From positions 1 through 57,654 of the IMG/VR virus record IMGVR_UViG_3300034137_000038: a stretch of DNA of 57,654 nt; one strand, given 5' to 3'. Below are positions 48,938 to 57,654 of the stretch, piece after piece. The translations under genes and the position numbers were made by a program. The notes under the pieces are model-generated. The model had not been told where the DNA came from. It saw only the letters and a list, made by a program, of their open reading frames with translations, and searched no databases. The DNA is from a virus. Positions within the stretch are counted from its first letter, which is position 1, and each line of letters starts with the position of its first letter.

Positions 48938-49588
48938 ATGAATGATTACCTGTTTAGGATCGGAGAACCCGACGGCCTGCACCTCTATTTCAATGTGGCT
49001 GCCAATTCACGCAGCGAGGCAGTCCAGATAGCCAATGAAGATATAGCTGAGGAGCGTGAGAGCTCACATCTCTATTTCAGCCTTCGTGTCCCGGATGCTG
49101 ACCTGGTCATCAATACCGACTTTCGTGTTACAGAAGAGATGATCGTCGAAGAGGCGCCGGCTAATCGCGAGGTGTTATTCAGGGCTCACAAGTACCTCTC
49201 CGAGCAGGGCTATGAATACGGCGGCGACGAGAGGGATCTATGGCATGACAGGGACCCCGACTTCACGAAAGCTATCTACACGGAGGACGGGGAGGGAATT
49301 TACGGGCTCTTCAAAGTGCATGCGTATTTCGAACATAACATCAATAATTACACCTTTCGGGTGGAAGCGATTTTGTACCCGGTAGGCGGGGCACGAATCG
49401 CCGAAGGGGAAGGGAAGCTGAGATACACTGTCGACTTTCGCGACCGGCAGCTCTACACGACACTGGACGAGTTACCGTTGATACTTGGATTTTATGAAAG
49501 TAAGTTTGAACTCCTGATCAATGCACTAAGGCAGGCGGATCCTCTTGACGGTTTACCACTCGATTATTCAAGGCCGGATAATACTTAG
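48938..49588 (+). CDS. Unknown alpha/beta protein
   Basis: A 216-aa protein with MNDYLFRIGEPDGLHLYFNV, a helix SRSEAVQIANEDIAEE, and further strands (LFKVHAYFEHNINNYTFRVE). No known domain was recognised. It lies between the replication and mobilisation genes and may belong to either module. Confidence 0.5.
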   Translation: MNDYLFRIGEPDGLHLYFNVAANSRSEAVQIANEDIAEERESSHLYFSLRVPDADLVINTDFRVTEEMIVEEAPANREVLFRAHKYLSEQGYEYGGDERDLWHDRDPDFTKAIYTEDGEGIYGLFKVHAYFEHNINNYTFRVEAILYPVGGARIAEGEGKLRYTVDFRDRQLYTTLDELPLILGFYESKFELLINALRQADPLDGLPLDYSRPDNT

Positions 49589-50039
49589 GTCTGATTATCT
49601 GAAGCTCACTTTGACGCGCGCTTGCGCCTGATTTCTTTCTTCCCGAACAGCATTCCAGACATTTATTTTGACCCCTCTTTCTCTCCTCTTATTTCCACTT
49701 TTTGACCTGCACCTTTTTCTTCTTCAGACATAATAAAGCTCCGGACTTCATCTCACTCACATAGCAGATTTCCCACTGGCTCTAACCTTATATCCATCCA
49801 TAACAAGCAAAAATACTGACCCCAAAATAGAAATAAAGCTGGCTGTAATTAGCTCGAATATCTGATGGCTCGGTGCTTTTCATACAGGTTTGTAGTTGGC
49901 AGGCTTCGTGATGCAAAAATATAAGCATTGACGATCTGTAATAATATCTATACGCTTGAAATTGACTGAAGCGAGCAGGATTTCTGCTTAGCGAAAAGTC
50001 ACCCCGCTCAAACTCACAAAATCCAACAGGAGCAATTGC
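49589..50039. other. Gene-free region upstream of mobC, candidate origin of transfer
   Basis: About 450 A/T-rich bases without a gene on either strand. AGCAG (49974-49978) and CTGCT (49984-49988) make a small hairpin about 50 bases before mobC, within GCGAGCAG...CTGCTTAGCG. In MOBP systems oriT lies next to mobC. No known nick sequence was recognised, so this is by position only. Confidence 0.4.
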
Positions 50040-50396
50040 GTGGCTAAATATGGCCGCCCCCGTCTGCCCGAAAGCGAGCGCAGAGAAGCGGGAGCCCTTC
50101 ACATCCGGCTCAACAAGGAAGAGCGACAGATCATCGAAGAGAAAGCGTCTTCTGCCGGCGTGACGCCCCACGAGTGGGCGCGCGCGGCGTCGCTGGAGCG
50201 CGACCCTCCGCCGCGCAAAATCATCCCCGAACTGAATCGCCAAGCTTGGCTGGAAATGGCCCGGCTGATGGCCACCTTGAACGGCGCGATCTGGCGCTTC
50301 CAGCCCGGTGGGGAAGAGTCCGTCAGGGAGGCCGTGGAGGCTGTCCGGCAGGAGTTGGCCGCGGTCAGAAATCAGCTGATCGGAGGCTCATCGTGA
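50040..50396 (+). CDS. mobC: MobC-like relaxosome protein
   Basis: A 118-aa protein, GTG at 50040 with AGGAG 7 bases upstream. GALHIRLNKEERQIIEEKAS followed by AGVTPHEWARAASL is a ribbon-helix-helix type of the MobC family, then a helical C-terminal part (LNRQAWLEMARLMATLNGAI). It helps the relaxase open DNA at oriT. The GTGA overlap at 50393-50396 couples it to the relaxase. Confidence 0.8.
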   Translation: MAKYGRPRLPESERREAGALHIRLNKEERQIIEEKASSAGVTPHEWARAASLERDPPPRKIIPELNRQAWLEMARLMATLNGAIWRFQPGGEESVREAVEAVRQELAAVRNQLIGGSS

Positions 50397-51763
50397 TCGG
50401 CAAAATAACGGGGGGCGCGAGCTTCGCAGGCGCTCTGGAATACCTGACGAAGATCAAAGAGCCGAAGCTGCCTGAAGAGAAGGAACCGTACCGGCAGAAG
50501 CTCAAGGAGGCGAAGCTGTCGCCGGGCGAGCACGCGCCGCCTTTCGAGGCCGGAGAGCGCCACCGGGTGATCGGCGGCAACATGTCGGGGCTGACCAGGG
50601 AGGAGCTTCAGAAAGAGTTCGAGGCCATCTGCGGCCAGCGGCCAGACATAGAGAAACCGGTTCATCACGTCTCTCTGAGCGCGGGCGAGAACGACCGCCT
50701 GAGCGTCGAGCAGTGGCAGGAGATTAGCGAACGATACATCCATGAGATGGGATTCAAGGATGCCCCATACGTCGTCATCCAGCACCGTGACGGGGCCCAC
50801 GATCACGTCCATATCCTGACCTCGCGCGTGGATGTCAACGGCCATGTCGTCAGTGACTGGCAGAGCAAGCAGCGGGCGGAAAAGGTGCTGCGCGGCGTCG
50901 AGCGCGACTACGGGCTGGAGCAGACGAAGTCGAGCACGGAAGTCGAGCGCGCGGCCCCGAAGCGCGGCGAGATTGAAGTCTTCAACCGGACACGCGAGCT
51001 ATCGGCCAGGATGGAAATGCAGAGCCATGTCGACCTTGCCCTGCAAGATAATCCTTCCGCCACGGCGTTCATCGAGCGCTTGCAGAATTCCGGCATCGAG
51101 GTCGTCCCTTACGTGCAGGACTCCGGCCTCATGACCGGTATCAGCTTTCGGAAAGGGAAGGAGCTGATGAAAGGTTCCGACCTCGGGCGCGGCTTCTCCT
51201 GGCCTGCGCTTCAACGGCGCGGGCTGGACTACCAGCCGGAGCGGGATCGCCCGGCGGTCGAAGCCGCCAGGGAACGCTCGGCGCTCGAGGAGCACGCGCA
51301 GCCAACTGGCCCGTCCACTGTGGAGCGAAACTTCGGCGACGCGGTGAGAGATATAGGTGAGCGGACAGGGCAATACCTGATCGATCAGGCCAACCCGTTG
51401 AGACCTCTCGAAAATCAGGTGAGAGCCATAGAGGTGACGGGCCGTGCCCTCGTCGACGGCGTGACGGCTCTCAGGGACACGCTCTCCAGACAGTCTGACC
51501 CGGCGCAGCCTCAGAGGGCGGCAGGGCCTGAGCCTGACGGTCGAGACTCGATCCAACGATTGCAGCAGACCACTGGGCTGGAGACGGCCAGAGATGGCCA
51601 GGGCGCGCTCGAACACCTCAACGAGATCGCCGGGCCGCAGCGCCCGGACTCCGCTGAGCCCTCTCTCGAAGACTCACTGACCCGGACACCCGGCATGACC
51701 CCTTCACAGGAGATTGCAAACGAGGAACACACCATCGAACAGGCAATCGAATTTATACTCTAA
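50393..51763 (+). CDS. mobA: MOBP-type relaxase
   Basis: A 456-aa protein starting at GTG 50393. MIGKITGGASFAGALEYLTK holds the likely nicking Tyr (residue 17). GGNMSGLTREELQKEF and KPVHHVSLSAGENDRL fit motif II. YVVIQHRDGAHDHVHILTSR carries the H-x-D-x-x-H-x-H metal site (about 131-140). About 40 extra residues lie between the Tyr and GGNM. The C-terminal half is a linker region without a primase. The protein would nick oriT and pilot the strand through a helper type IV secretion system; none is encoded here. Confidence 0.88.
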   Translation: MIGKITGGASFAGALEYLTKIKEPKLPEEKEPYRQKLKEAKLSPGEHAPPFEAGERHRVIGGNMSGLTREELQKEFEAICGQRPDIEKPVHHVSLSAGENDRLSVEQWQEISERYIHEMGFKDAPYVVIQHRDGAHDHVHILTSRVDVNGHVVSDWQSKQRAEKVLRGVERDYGLEQTKSSTEVERAAPKRGEIEVFNRTRELSARMEMQSHVDLALQDNPSATAFIERLQNSGIEVVPYVQDSGLMTGISFRKGKELMKGSDLGRGFSWPALQRRGLDYQPERDRPAVEAARERSALEEHAQPTGPSTVERNFGDAVRDIGERTGQYLIDQANPLRPLENQVRAIEVTGRALVDGVTALRDTLSRQSDPAQPQRAAGPEPDGRDSIQRLQQTTGLETARDGQGALEHLNEIAGPQRPDSAEPSLEDSLTRTPGMTPSQEIANEEHTIEQAIEFIL

Positions 51764-51774
51764 AGGAATTATCA

Positions 51775-52773
51775 ATGAGCAGTAACCTTCAATTTTTTTC
51801 AGATATCAAAACCCAGCTCTCCGAGCTCACGAAACAGGTCGCAGCAGTGCAGACACAGCTGTCGGCCAAACAGAATGGCTCTCTCAGCACAGAGGCTATC
51901 GGCGCGCTCCTTGCACGTGAAGGACAAATCACGAGGGAAGATTTCGCGGGCAAGCTGGCCGCACTGATCACTCCCTACATTGAGCAGGTCGTCCGGCGCA
52001 TCGCGGATATGGATTCGAAGCAGACCGAGCTGGAGGCTTTCTTCAAACAACATGAAGTGGCCGTGCGCTCTACCACGAGCGAGCTGGATGCGGCTTTCGT
52101 CAAGATGCGAAAGGAAACTGCCAAAGACTGGAAGGCCCAGCGCGAGCAGGTGCAGGCAGACTTGGGACATCTTGACGAGTTCGTGAAGTGGCTCCTGCCG
52201 CAACTGGAGAAGAACGCGAAAGACAACGTATTGGCGGTCGCCAAATGCACGAGCGCAGTCGCAGCCTGTGAGGCACTCTTAGTCAAGATCACGAAACCGG
52301 TAGAGCAGAGCATCCAGCACCTGGACAGGATTTACACTCAGGGCGAGACCGTCATTAACGAGGCTGCGGAGCGGCTTCGCAAGACGTACGCGCGCCTGCG
52401 CGAGCCCATCTTGTGGCGAGTCACCTACACTTTGGCCGCCATGTTTCTGATGCTCGTTTTAATGAGCGGCTTTATCTTCTGGCGCACACGGGCGGCGATC
52501 AATACCAACTGGCAGGAAATGACCGAGCATAGCGAACAGCAGAAGCAGGAGATGAAGGGCTTGCTGGAGCAGAGCCTCAAGGAGGCCAGGGAGTCTCAGA
52601 TTGATGGCGAAATCAAAGTTAAAATGTGGGATAGCATGCTCAAGAGTTTATCGCCGCAGCAGCAGGAGGAAGTGATCAGGAAATACCGGGAGCTGGTCAG
52701 TATTGCCGAACGGAAGCGGATTGACGATCAGATGGGCGCGAGCTACGAGCAGATGAATCGGAAAAAGAAGTAA
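51775..52773 (+). CDS. Membrane coiled-coil protein of the mobilisation operon
   Basis: A 332-aa protein 11 bases after the relaxase. Long coiled coils at both ends surround one transmembrane helix at about residues 220-240 (TYTLAAMFLMLVLMSGFIFW). It resembles MobB/TraD-associated membrane helpers in layout. It may bring the relaxosome to the secretion channel. No named family recognised. Confidence 0.55.
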   Translation: MSSNLQFFSDIKTQLSELTKQVAAVQTQLSAKQNGSLSTEAIGALLAREGQITREDFAGKLAALITPYIEQVVRRIADMDSKQTELEAFFKQHEVAVRSTTSELDAAFVKMRKETAKDWKAQREQVQADLGHLDEFVKWLLPQLEKNAKDNVLAVAKCTSAVAACEALLVKITKPVEQSIQHLDRIYTQGETVINEAAERLRKTYARLREPILWRVTYTLAAMFLMLVLMSGFIFWRTRAAINTNWQEMTEHSEQQKQEMKGLLEQSLKEARESQIDGEIKVKMWDSMLKSLSPQQQEEVIRKYRELVSIAERKRIDDQMGASYEQMNRKKK

Positions 52774-52784
52774 GTGTCGTATGA

Positions 52785-52816
52785 AGAATTATCAAATTAC
52801 GTAATTTGATAATTCT
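52785..52816. other. 32-bp perfect palindrome
   Basis: AGAATTATCAAATTAC (52785-52800) is followed directly by its exact reverse complement (52801-52816). It stands 12 bases after the last mobilisation gene. No T-tract follows. It could end transcription, bind a regulator, or be a recombination or resolution site. The rest of 52774-52978 shows no gene. Confidence 0.6.
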
Positions 52817-52978
52817 GTGTTGCTTACTTGTAGAAATACTTGAGCGTTTGTGTTTCCCCATCAAACATAACTGTTATTATCGGACGCAAATAGTTGACAG
52901 CAAAAGACTTAGAGGAATCCTTACTTACTTACACGAGTGGGCAGATTCATTATGCACGCCTATCTGCTTGGTAACGTC

Positions 52979-53419
52979 CTACTTAACCACGCAGTCCTTC
53001 AGCTCGACATTTAGACTTTTTCCATCCACAGTCCCCTGCACTGTGGCAGAGCCGCCTTTTCTCAATCGAGCGACCGCACTCTTCTGTGAGTCATCAACAA
53101 AGCATTGGACGCTGACGATAGACATCTCCTTGCCCTTGAGCGTGACAGAGGTTGAGCCCAGCACGGTATCAATTGATTCAACTGTGCCGGTAACAAGCAC
53201 GACCTTACCGTTATATCTGTCATCGGCGGCAACCTCGTTCTCGTCATAAGCGGTGGCCAGCGCCAGAGCCGTGACTGTGATTGGAGAGGCTGATGGCGAC
53301 GGGCTGCTGGATGAGCCGGAACTGCCCTGCTTATTCTCTGGCAGCTTACAGCCGAGGACGAGAGCAAGCCAGATGATCAAAATAAGAGAGAGGTTGTGAA
53401 GTGGAGATTTGTGGGTCAT
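52979..53419 (-). CDS. OB-fold lipoprotein (tRNA_anti-like)
   Basis: A 146-aa lipoprotein. The signal LSLILIIWLALVLGC ends in a lipobox with Cys at about residue 24, then a Ser/Pro linker. The mature part has ALATAYDENEVAADDRYNGK, KVVLVTGTVESID and KSLNVELKDCVV, the tRNA_anti-like OB fold. Such lipoproteins encoded by prophages can alter the cell surface or block superinfection, which is an inference here. Confidence 0.75.
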   Translation of the reverse strand: MTHKSPLHNLSLILIIWLALVLGCKLPENKQGSSGSSSSPSPSASPITVTALALATAYDENEVAADDRYNGKVVLVTGTVESIDTVLGSTSVTLKGKEMSIVSVQCFVDDSQKSAVARLRKGGSATVQGTVDGKSLNVELKDCVVK

Positions 53420-53553
53420 GGACGTTCCTTTGGAGTCAGGTTTTCCAAGAGCAATCCGAGCATACAGCTATTTAGGCCGATCTTAAAGCTCACGGAATTA
53501 CTCAAGTACTGAGAAAGCCCCGCATTCCCTGCCCCCAGTTTACATTGCGTACA

Positions 53554-53605
53554 CCAGATAGAATTCCGCCCATGAGCTTGTTTCATTGGGCGGAATTCTA
53601 TCTGG
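53554..53605. terminator. Hairpin with 19-bp perfect stem after the tail fibre gene
   Basis: CCAGATAGAATTCCGCCCA (53554-53572) is exactly inverted at 53587-53605, 8 bases past the fibre stop codon on the minus strand. It is the natural end of the late transcript. The remainder of 53420-53612 shows no gene. Confidence 0.65.
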
Positions 53606-53612
53606 GTGATAA

Positions 53613-56600
53613 TTAATTGGTCTTGTAAACTGCGTTGATGTTGATAGTTGATGTGTTGGTGAAGGCAGCGTCCGTTAATGCAGTCGCCGTACCATTGTTA
53701 TTGGCGTAGAGGTTGACTGTAGTCGTAGCAGAGGGCGTTGTCTGCCCGAACGTCGTGCCTGTGTAAGACGCGCCGTAGATGACCACCTCGACCGGTTGGA
53801 AGCGATTCGACGAAGAAGTCGCCGCAACCGGCAGTCCGGTCAAAGTGGCCGTCCCTGTTGATGAGCCTTTGTTAGACAGCAGCATGTAGGCATCAACGTA
53901 AACAAGGTCGCCAACACGCGTGTACTTGCATACCTGTGCAGTGTAAGTCAGCCCCGTGCTTGCGCCGCCGAACTTGAGCGAGATCGTGCATGATCCTTCA
54001 TCATAGTTCGCGAGCGATGTTCCCCCAAAGTTTATCGAGGTGGCTGCGGCGGCTCCGAGGGTTGGAGTTACCAGAGTTGCGTTGTTTGCACGGACGAACC
54101 CGCCGCCATCGCCCGTCTCGTCACTGACCACGCCCGCAAGTTGTGCGCTGGTAGTCGCAGCAAACTGCCCCAGTGTGCCGCTCGTCGCGCCGTAAGTGGT
54201 CGTATCAACAGAGAGCGTGCCGTCACTGCCTGAAGTCTTCACAAATCCATTGCTCGTCAGGTTCGAGAGCTTCGCTATATTCTGCGTCGTGTTGACAGTG
54301 ACCGTATTGGTCGAGCGTGTCAGCCCCGTCGAGAATGTTAACGGGACTTCGTAAGCGCTCGATGCCGTGTAGGCCGCGCTGCCGAGCGTACCGCCTGCTC
54401 CGACGTTCAAGGTCGAACCGTCCGTCCCCGCGATAGTCAGGGTGTTATTGACCGTGAACGTCTTGGCACTTGTCAGGTTGAATGTGCCCGTCGTTGTCGT
54501 GACCGTCAGGCCGTTGTAGGTCTTTCCGGTCAGAGCGGAAGTGATGCGGCCGTCGGCCAGAGTGCCGCTCGAAATGTTGCTCGCATTCGTCGTATCAACA
54601 TTGGCGACGTTGCCTAACCCGACATCGCCTTTGACTATCCCGGTCGGCGTGGTGATGTTTGGCGAGTTGCCGAATACTACTGAACCGGTTCCGGTCTCAT
54701 CAGAGATGGCTCCGGCAAGGCCCGAGCTATCCGTCACGCTGGAGACAACGCCGGTTGTCGTCGTAACCTTCATTAAGCCGGTGGAGAGGGTTGATAGGGC
54801 CTGCTCTCCTGAGAGCGTGGCATCCGGGACTTGAGTAATATATGTGGCATCCGTAGGCGCTCCACTTCCACCGCACGTCGTACCGGCATCAACAAAATTT
54901 CCATCAGCGTCTGTTTTTACACAGTTGTCGGGGGTCAGAGTGCCCGTCGTCGTCGCGATCTTCGTAGAATTACCGGAGATGGAATCAAGGGTAGAACCAT
55001 CCAACACGAGGGAGGGAGTAACAACCGACGTGCCGAAGTAGCCGGTGCGAGGACGATTGGCCGAACTTTGCCCGATGTCAACCGCATCGTCATCCGACGC
55101 TCCAAAATAGTCGTCAGTAACTATCCAACGATTCAGGCCGCTGGTGCGAAAATAAAGAGACCCGCCGACGTTCGCCGTCCCGATTGCGATGTCTCTGGTC
55201 GTTCCAGAGCCCGCCGCGCGCGCCATAATTTCGTAAGGTGTGCCATCACCAAAGGCATTGATGTCGAGCGTTTCAAAGTTGTCCGCATCATAGTACCGTC
55301 CATAGACGTGAACATTATTCCCGAGGAGTGTGCCGGGCCGCATATCCCAACTACGGTCGAAGCTGCCAATGGGAATCCCACCCACTCCGAAATATATGCC
55401 TGAGTTTGAAAGGTAGGACGCAGATGTAGCGGTGGTTGCTTGAATAGCGCCGGAGCCAACAACTCTGAGGACGCCGGAGCTTGTCACCTCAATGCCGTTG
55501 CCGCCGCTCGCCGTTGCTTTGAACGGGTTGATGGCCGAGCTTGAATTAGCTACGGCGGAAATCATGTAGCCCGTTCCCGTATTGTTATTTGTGTCCCGGA
55601 CAGCAAACAAATCAGCTGACGCGCCCGTTGCCCCGCCCCATGTCATAGTGATTTTGTTCGCGCCCATCGAAGGTAGAAAATCGCTTGTCGGGTTCGCGAG
55701 CTGATCCAGTCGGACGGAGGCGTAAGTCTGCGCGCCGGTCAGGAAAGTATTCGCCGAGGCCGTTCCACTTCCGAGTCGTGCGGTCGCAATCGTTCCACTG
55801 CCGATTGCGGCAGCATCGAGCGAGCCGCCGCCTGCGGCGTTCTGGTGATTGTGGGTTGCATTGACGAAGCTGGCGATAGTCGGGGTGATGATGGTTGGGG
55901 TGTCGTTCCCCATGAGCAGCCCTGTACCTGTCTCGTTTGTGATCGAAGCCAGAAAGTTCGCGCTCGTATCAGAGAGACCATAACCTGAGAAAGTTGTTGG
56001 GTTAGTTCCCGCCGTCACTCTGCCTTGTGCGTCGGTCGTTACGCTTCGATAGGTGCCAGCCGTGCCGGTGTTCTTGAGCGTCGTCGCTAGCGCGCCGCCC
56101 GCAGTCGTGATGTCACCGGTGAGTGCTGGAAACCTTGCAGCCAGAAGCAGACTACCAGCGTCGAGGCCCGCATAGCCGCTCGCCGCATTCTTGTTTGCCG
56201 TATTTTCGTAAGTGGTCGTATCAACAGAGAGCGTGCCGTCACTGCCTGAAGTCTTCACAAATCCATTGCTCGTCAGGTTCGAGAGCTTCGCTATATTCTG
56301 CGTCGTGTTGACAGTGACCGTATTGGTCGAGCGTGTCAGCCCCGTCGAGAATGTCAGCGGGACTTCGTAATCACTTCCCCCCGACGCCGAAGAAAAGCCG
56401 CCACTGCCATTGCCTTTTAAGATCGAGGTGCCTGAAGTCGCCGGTGCGTAGTCTGTGCCCGATACGGCAGCAGTAAAGGCGGAGGTGCCGTTGCCTTTGA
56501 GGAGACCGGTCAGTGTGGCCGCGCCAGAGCCGCCTTGAGGAACAGGAAGGATGCCAGCGACTTCTGCTGTTGCCAGATCAACAGCGTTCGAGGTCGAGCC

Positions 56601-57654
56601 TGAGCCGATTACGTTCGTCGCATTCGTCGCATTGGTTGCGTTCGTCGCCGTTGTTGCGCTTGTGGCCGTTGTGGCCGTCGAGGCATTGCCGCTCAATGTA
56701 GCCGTGATCGTCCCGGCTGAGAAGTTGCCCGATGCGTCGCGCGCGACAATGGCGCTCGCGGTGTTGGCGCTCGCCGCTGTTGTATGCGTGTTCGCCAGCA
56801 CGCCATTGACTTCTGCTGTTGCTAGGTCTACAGCACCTGTCAGGGAACCAGAACCTATTACATTTGCCGCGTTCGTCGCGTTCGTCGCCGTTGTTGCGCT
56901 GGTGGCCGTTGTGGCCGTCGAAGCATTGCCGCTCAAGGTGGCCGTGATCGTGCCCGCAGAGAAGTTGCCCGATGCGTCTCTGGCTACTATGGCGCTCGCC
57001 GTGTTGGCGCTCGCTGCCGTCGTCTTACTGTTGGGCAATATCCCATTGACTTCGGCGGTCGCTAAATCCACAGCCCCTGTCAGAGAGCCAGAACCGACTA
57101 AATTAGTGGCATTGGGCGCTGTACTACTAAAGGAGAGCGTTGACACGTTAGAGACCGGCGCGGAGGCCGTCATCATCTGCCCTTCTGTCGGCTGGATATT
57201 CGGAAGAAGGTAGACCGTGGAAGTCGTGACAGAGGGAGGGGCTGATAGCCCTACATAGTTTGAGCCGCCGCCGCTTGTGTCCTGAATGAACCTTATCTGA
57301 GCGGCTGAGCCACTATTGCCGAGAACAAAATTCCCGCCCGAATACTGAAAGAGGGATTCGGCAATAGTGGTTGAGCCCGCCCCACCTGTGAAGTATGGGA
57401 AGCGATTCGTCAGGATCGTCGTCGTGACGGTCGCCTTGCTGTTCAGCTGAGTTTGAGCATTTGAAGAGAGCCCGGCGATATTCAGAAAGTCTGTTGCGCT
57501 GGGAGTGGATTCGCCTTTGTAAGCGTTGGCGCTCGTAGCTGTAGTCGCGTTCGTCGCCGTTGTTGCGCTGGTGGCCGTTGTGGCCGTCGAAGCATTGCCG
57601 CTCAAGGTGGCCGTGATCGTGCCCGCAGAGAAGTTGCCCGATGCGTCTCTGGCT
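53613..57654 (-). CDS. Tail fibre protein, repetitive body and C-terminus
   Basis: The main part of the fibre whose start is at 980. It is built from near-identical repeats (ASAIVARDASGNFSAG, GNASTATTATSATTATNAT, VIGSGSLTGAVDLATAEVNG, LTFSTGLTRSTNTVTVNTTQ). One block of about 160 bases near 54187-54351 recurs almost unchanged near 56209-56368. Residues near the middle (around 55100-55600) carry an unrepeated section. The C-terminus (SCTISLKFGGASTGLTYTAQ) looks like a receptor-binding tip. The window breaks inside the repeat block, so the number of units may be wrong. Confidence 0.85.
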   Translation of the reverse strand, partial: ARDASGNFSAGTITATLSGNASTATTATSATTATNATTATSANAYKGESTPSATDFLNIAGLSSNAQTQLNSKATVTTTILTNRFPYFTGGAGSTTIAESLFQYSGGNFVLGNSGSAAQIRFIQDTSGGGSNYVGLSAPPSVTTSTVYLLPNIQPTEGQMMTASAPVSNVSTLSFSSTAPNATNLVGSGSLTGAVDLATAEVNGILPNSKTTAASANTASAIVARDASGNFSAGTITATLSGNASTATTATSATTATNATNAANVIGSGSLTGAVDLATAEVNGVLANTHTTAASANTASAIVARDASGNFSAGTITATLSGNASTATTATSATTATNATNATNATNVIGSGSTSNAVDLATAEVAGILPVPQGGSGAATLTGLLKGNGTSAFTAAVSGTDYAPATSGTSILKGNGSGGFSSASGGSDYEVPLTFSTGLTRSTNTVTVNTTQNIAKLSNLTSNGFVKTSGSDGTLSVDTTTYENTANKNAASGYAGLDAGSLLLAARFPALTGDITTAGGALATTLKNTGTAGTYRSVTTDAQGRVTAGTNPTTFSGYGLSDTSANFLASITNETGTGLLMGNDTPTIITPTIASFVNATHNHQNAAGGGSLDAAAIGSGTIATARLGSGTASANTFLTGAQTYASVRLDQLANPTSDFLPSMGANKITMTWGGATGASADLFAVRDTNNNTGTGYMISAVANSSSAINPFKATASGGNGIEVTSSGVLRVVGSGAIQATTATSASYLSNSGIYFGVGGIPIGSFDRSWDMRPGTLLGNNVHVYGRYYDADNFETLDINAFGDGTPYEIMARAAGSGTTRDIAIGTANVGGSLYFRTSGLNRWIVTDDYFGASDDDAVDIGQSSANRPRTGYFGTSVVTPSLVLDGSTLDSISGNSTKIATTTGTLTPDNCVKTDADGNFVDAGTTCGGSGAPTDATYITQVPDATLSGEQALSTLSTGLMKVTTTTGVVSSVTDSSGLAGAISDETGTGSVVFGNSPNITTPTGIVKGDVGLGNVANVDTTNASNISSGTLADGRITSALTGKTYNGLTVTTTTGTFNLTSAKTFTVNNTLTIAGTDGSTLNVGAGGTLGSAAYTASSAYEVPLTFSTGLTRSTNTVTVNTTQNIAKLSNLTSNGFVKTSGSDGTLSVDTTTYGATSGTLGQFAATTSAQLAGVVSDETGDGGGFVRANNATLVTPTLGAAAATSINFGGTSLANYDEGSCTISLKFGGASTGLTYTAQVCKYTRVGDLVYVDAYMLLSNKGSSTGTATLTGLPVAATSSSNRFQPVEVVIYGASYTGTTFGQTTPSATTTVNLYANNNGTATALTDAAFTNTSTININAVYKTN

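Noticed and set aside
52785-52816. Telomere resolution site of an N15-type linear plasmid
   Set aside because: No protelomerase gene was recognised and the window ends join in frame as a circle, so it is only kept as a minor possibility in the finding.
56551-57213. Long plus-strand frame of 220 codons opposite the tail fibre repeats
   Set aside because: It is the mirror of the Ala/Thr/Val repeat codons of the fibre and has the same low-complexity pattern; the minus frame runs through and continues across the window ends.
1-57654. tRNA or rRNA genes and a diversity-generating retroelement
   Set aside because: No tRNA-like T-arm with matching acceptor stem was noticed by eye, and no reverse transcriptase motif is present in any frame, although the repetitive fibre would be a possible target.

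Overview
The window looks like the complete genome of a siphovirus-type temperate phage that also carries plasmid functions, i.e. a phage-plasmid. The two ends fall inside one repetitive tail-fibre gene. If the ends are joined through their shared 3 bases the reading frame continues without a break, giving a circle of about 57,651 bp (or a break forced by repeats during assembly). The host is probably a diderm bacterium: several products carry Sec signals and one carries a lipobox. Acidobacteriota is a guess from the style of the exported proteins, not something shown here.

Layout. (1) 57651-53613 plus 980-1, then 994-8811, all on the minus strand: tail fibre, tail tip and hub proteins, gpM-like protein and tape measure. 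(2) 8836-11955: an island of plus-strand genes inserted against the late operon between the tape measure and the tail assembly chaperone. It holds tandem hairpin repeats, an exported DUF4177 protein, an excisionase-like regulator with a divergent operator-promoter region, small genes, a paralogous pair, a glycine-loop protein and an HNH nuclease, and it is flanked by three GG-N3 pentamer arrays. (3) 11966-20918 minus: tail assembly chaperone with a -1 frameshift, major tail protein, neck proteins, major capsid, protease/scaffold. (4) 21121-28706 mostly minus: portal, terminase subunits, metallopeptidase, HD-GYP protein, small membrane and lysis genes. (5) 28775-42618 minus: VRR-NUC nuclease, zinc ribbons, a BCS1-type AAA ATPase beside an XPB-like helicase, LexA-like DNA-binding protein, tyrosine recombinase with a loxP-like palindrome, DUF6884 and DUF5131 proteins, replisome organiser. 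(6) 42900-46400: lysis-lysogeny control region with Cro-like and CI-like regulators, a TPR/Fis-HTH regulator divergent from a small secreted peptide, and a further HTH gene. (7) 46405-48471 plus: small HTH protein, ParA and a winged-helix replication-type protein with iteron-like repeats inside its gene. (8) 48627-52773 plus: two unknown proteins, then MobC, a MOBP-type relaxase and a membrane coiled-coil protein. (9) 52979-53419: lipoprotein.

Taken together the element could replicate and segregate as a plasmid (Rep-like, ParA, recombinase with palindromic site), be packaged as a phage, and be mobilised by a helper conjugation system (MobC and relaxase, no type IV secretion genes). The TPR regulator and secreted peptide suggest that lysogeny may respond to a peptide signal. 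I found no recognisable endolysin, DNA polymerase, tRNA or CRISPR array.
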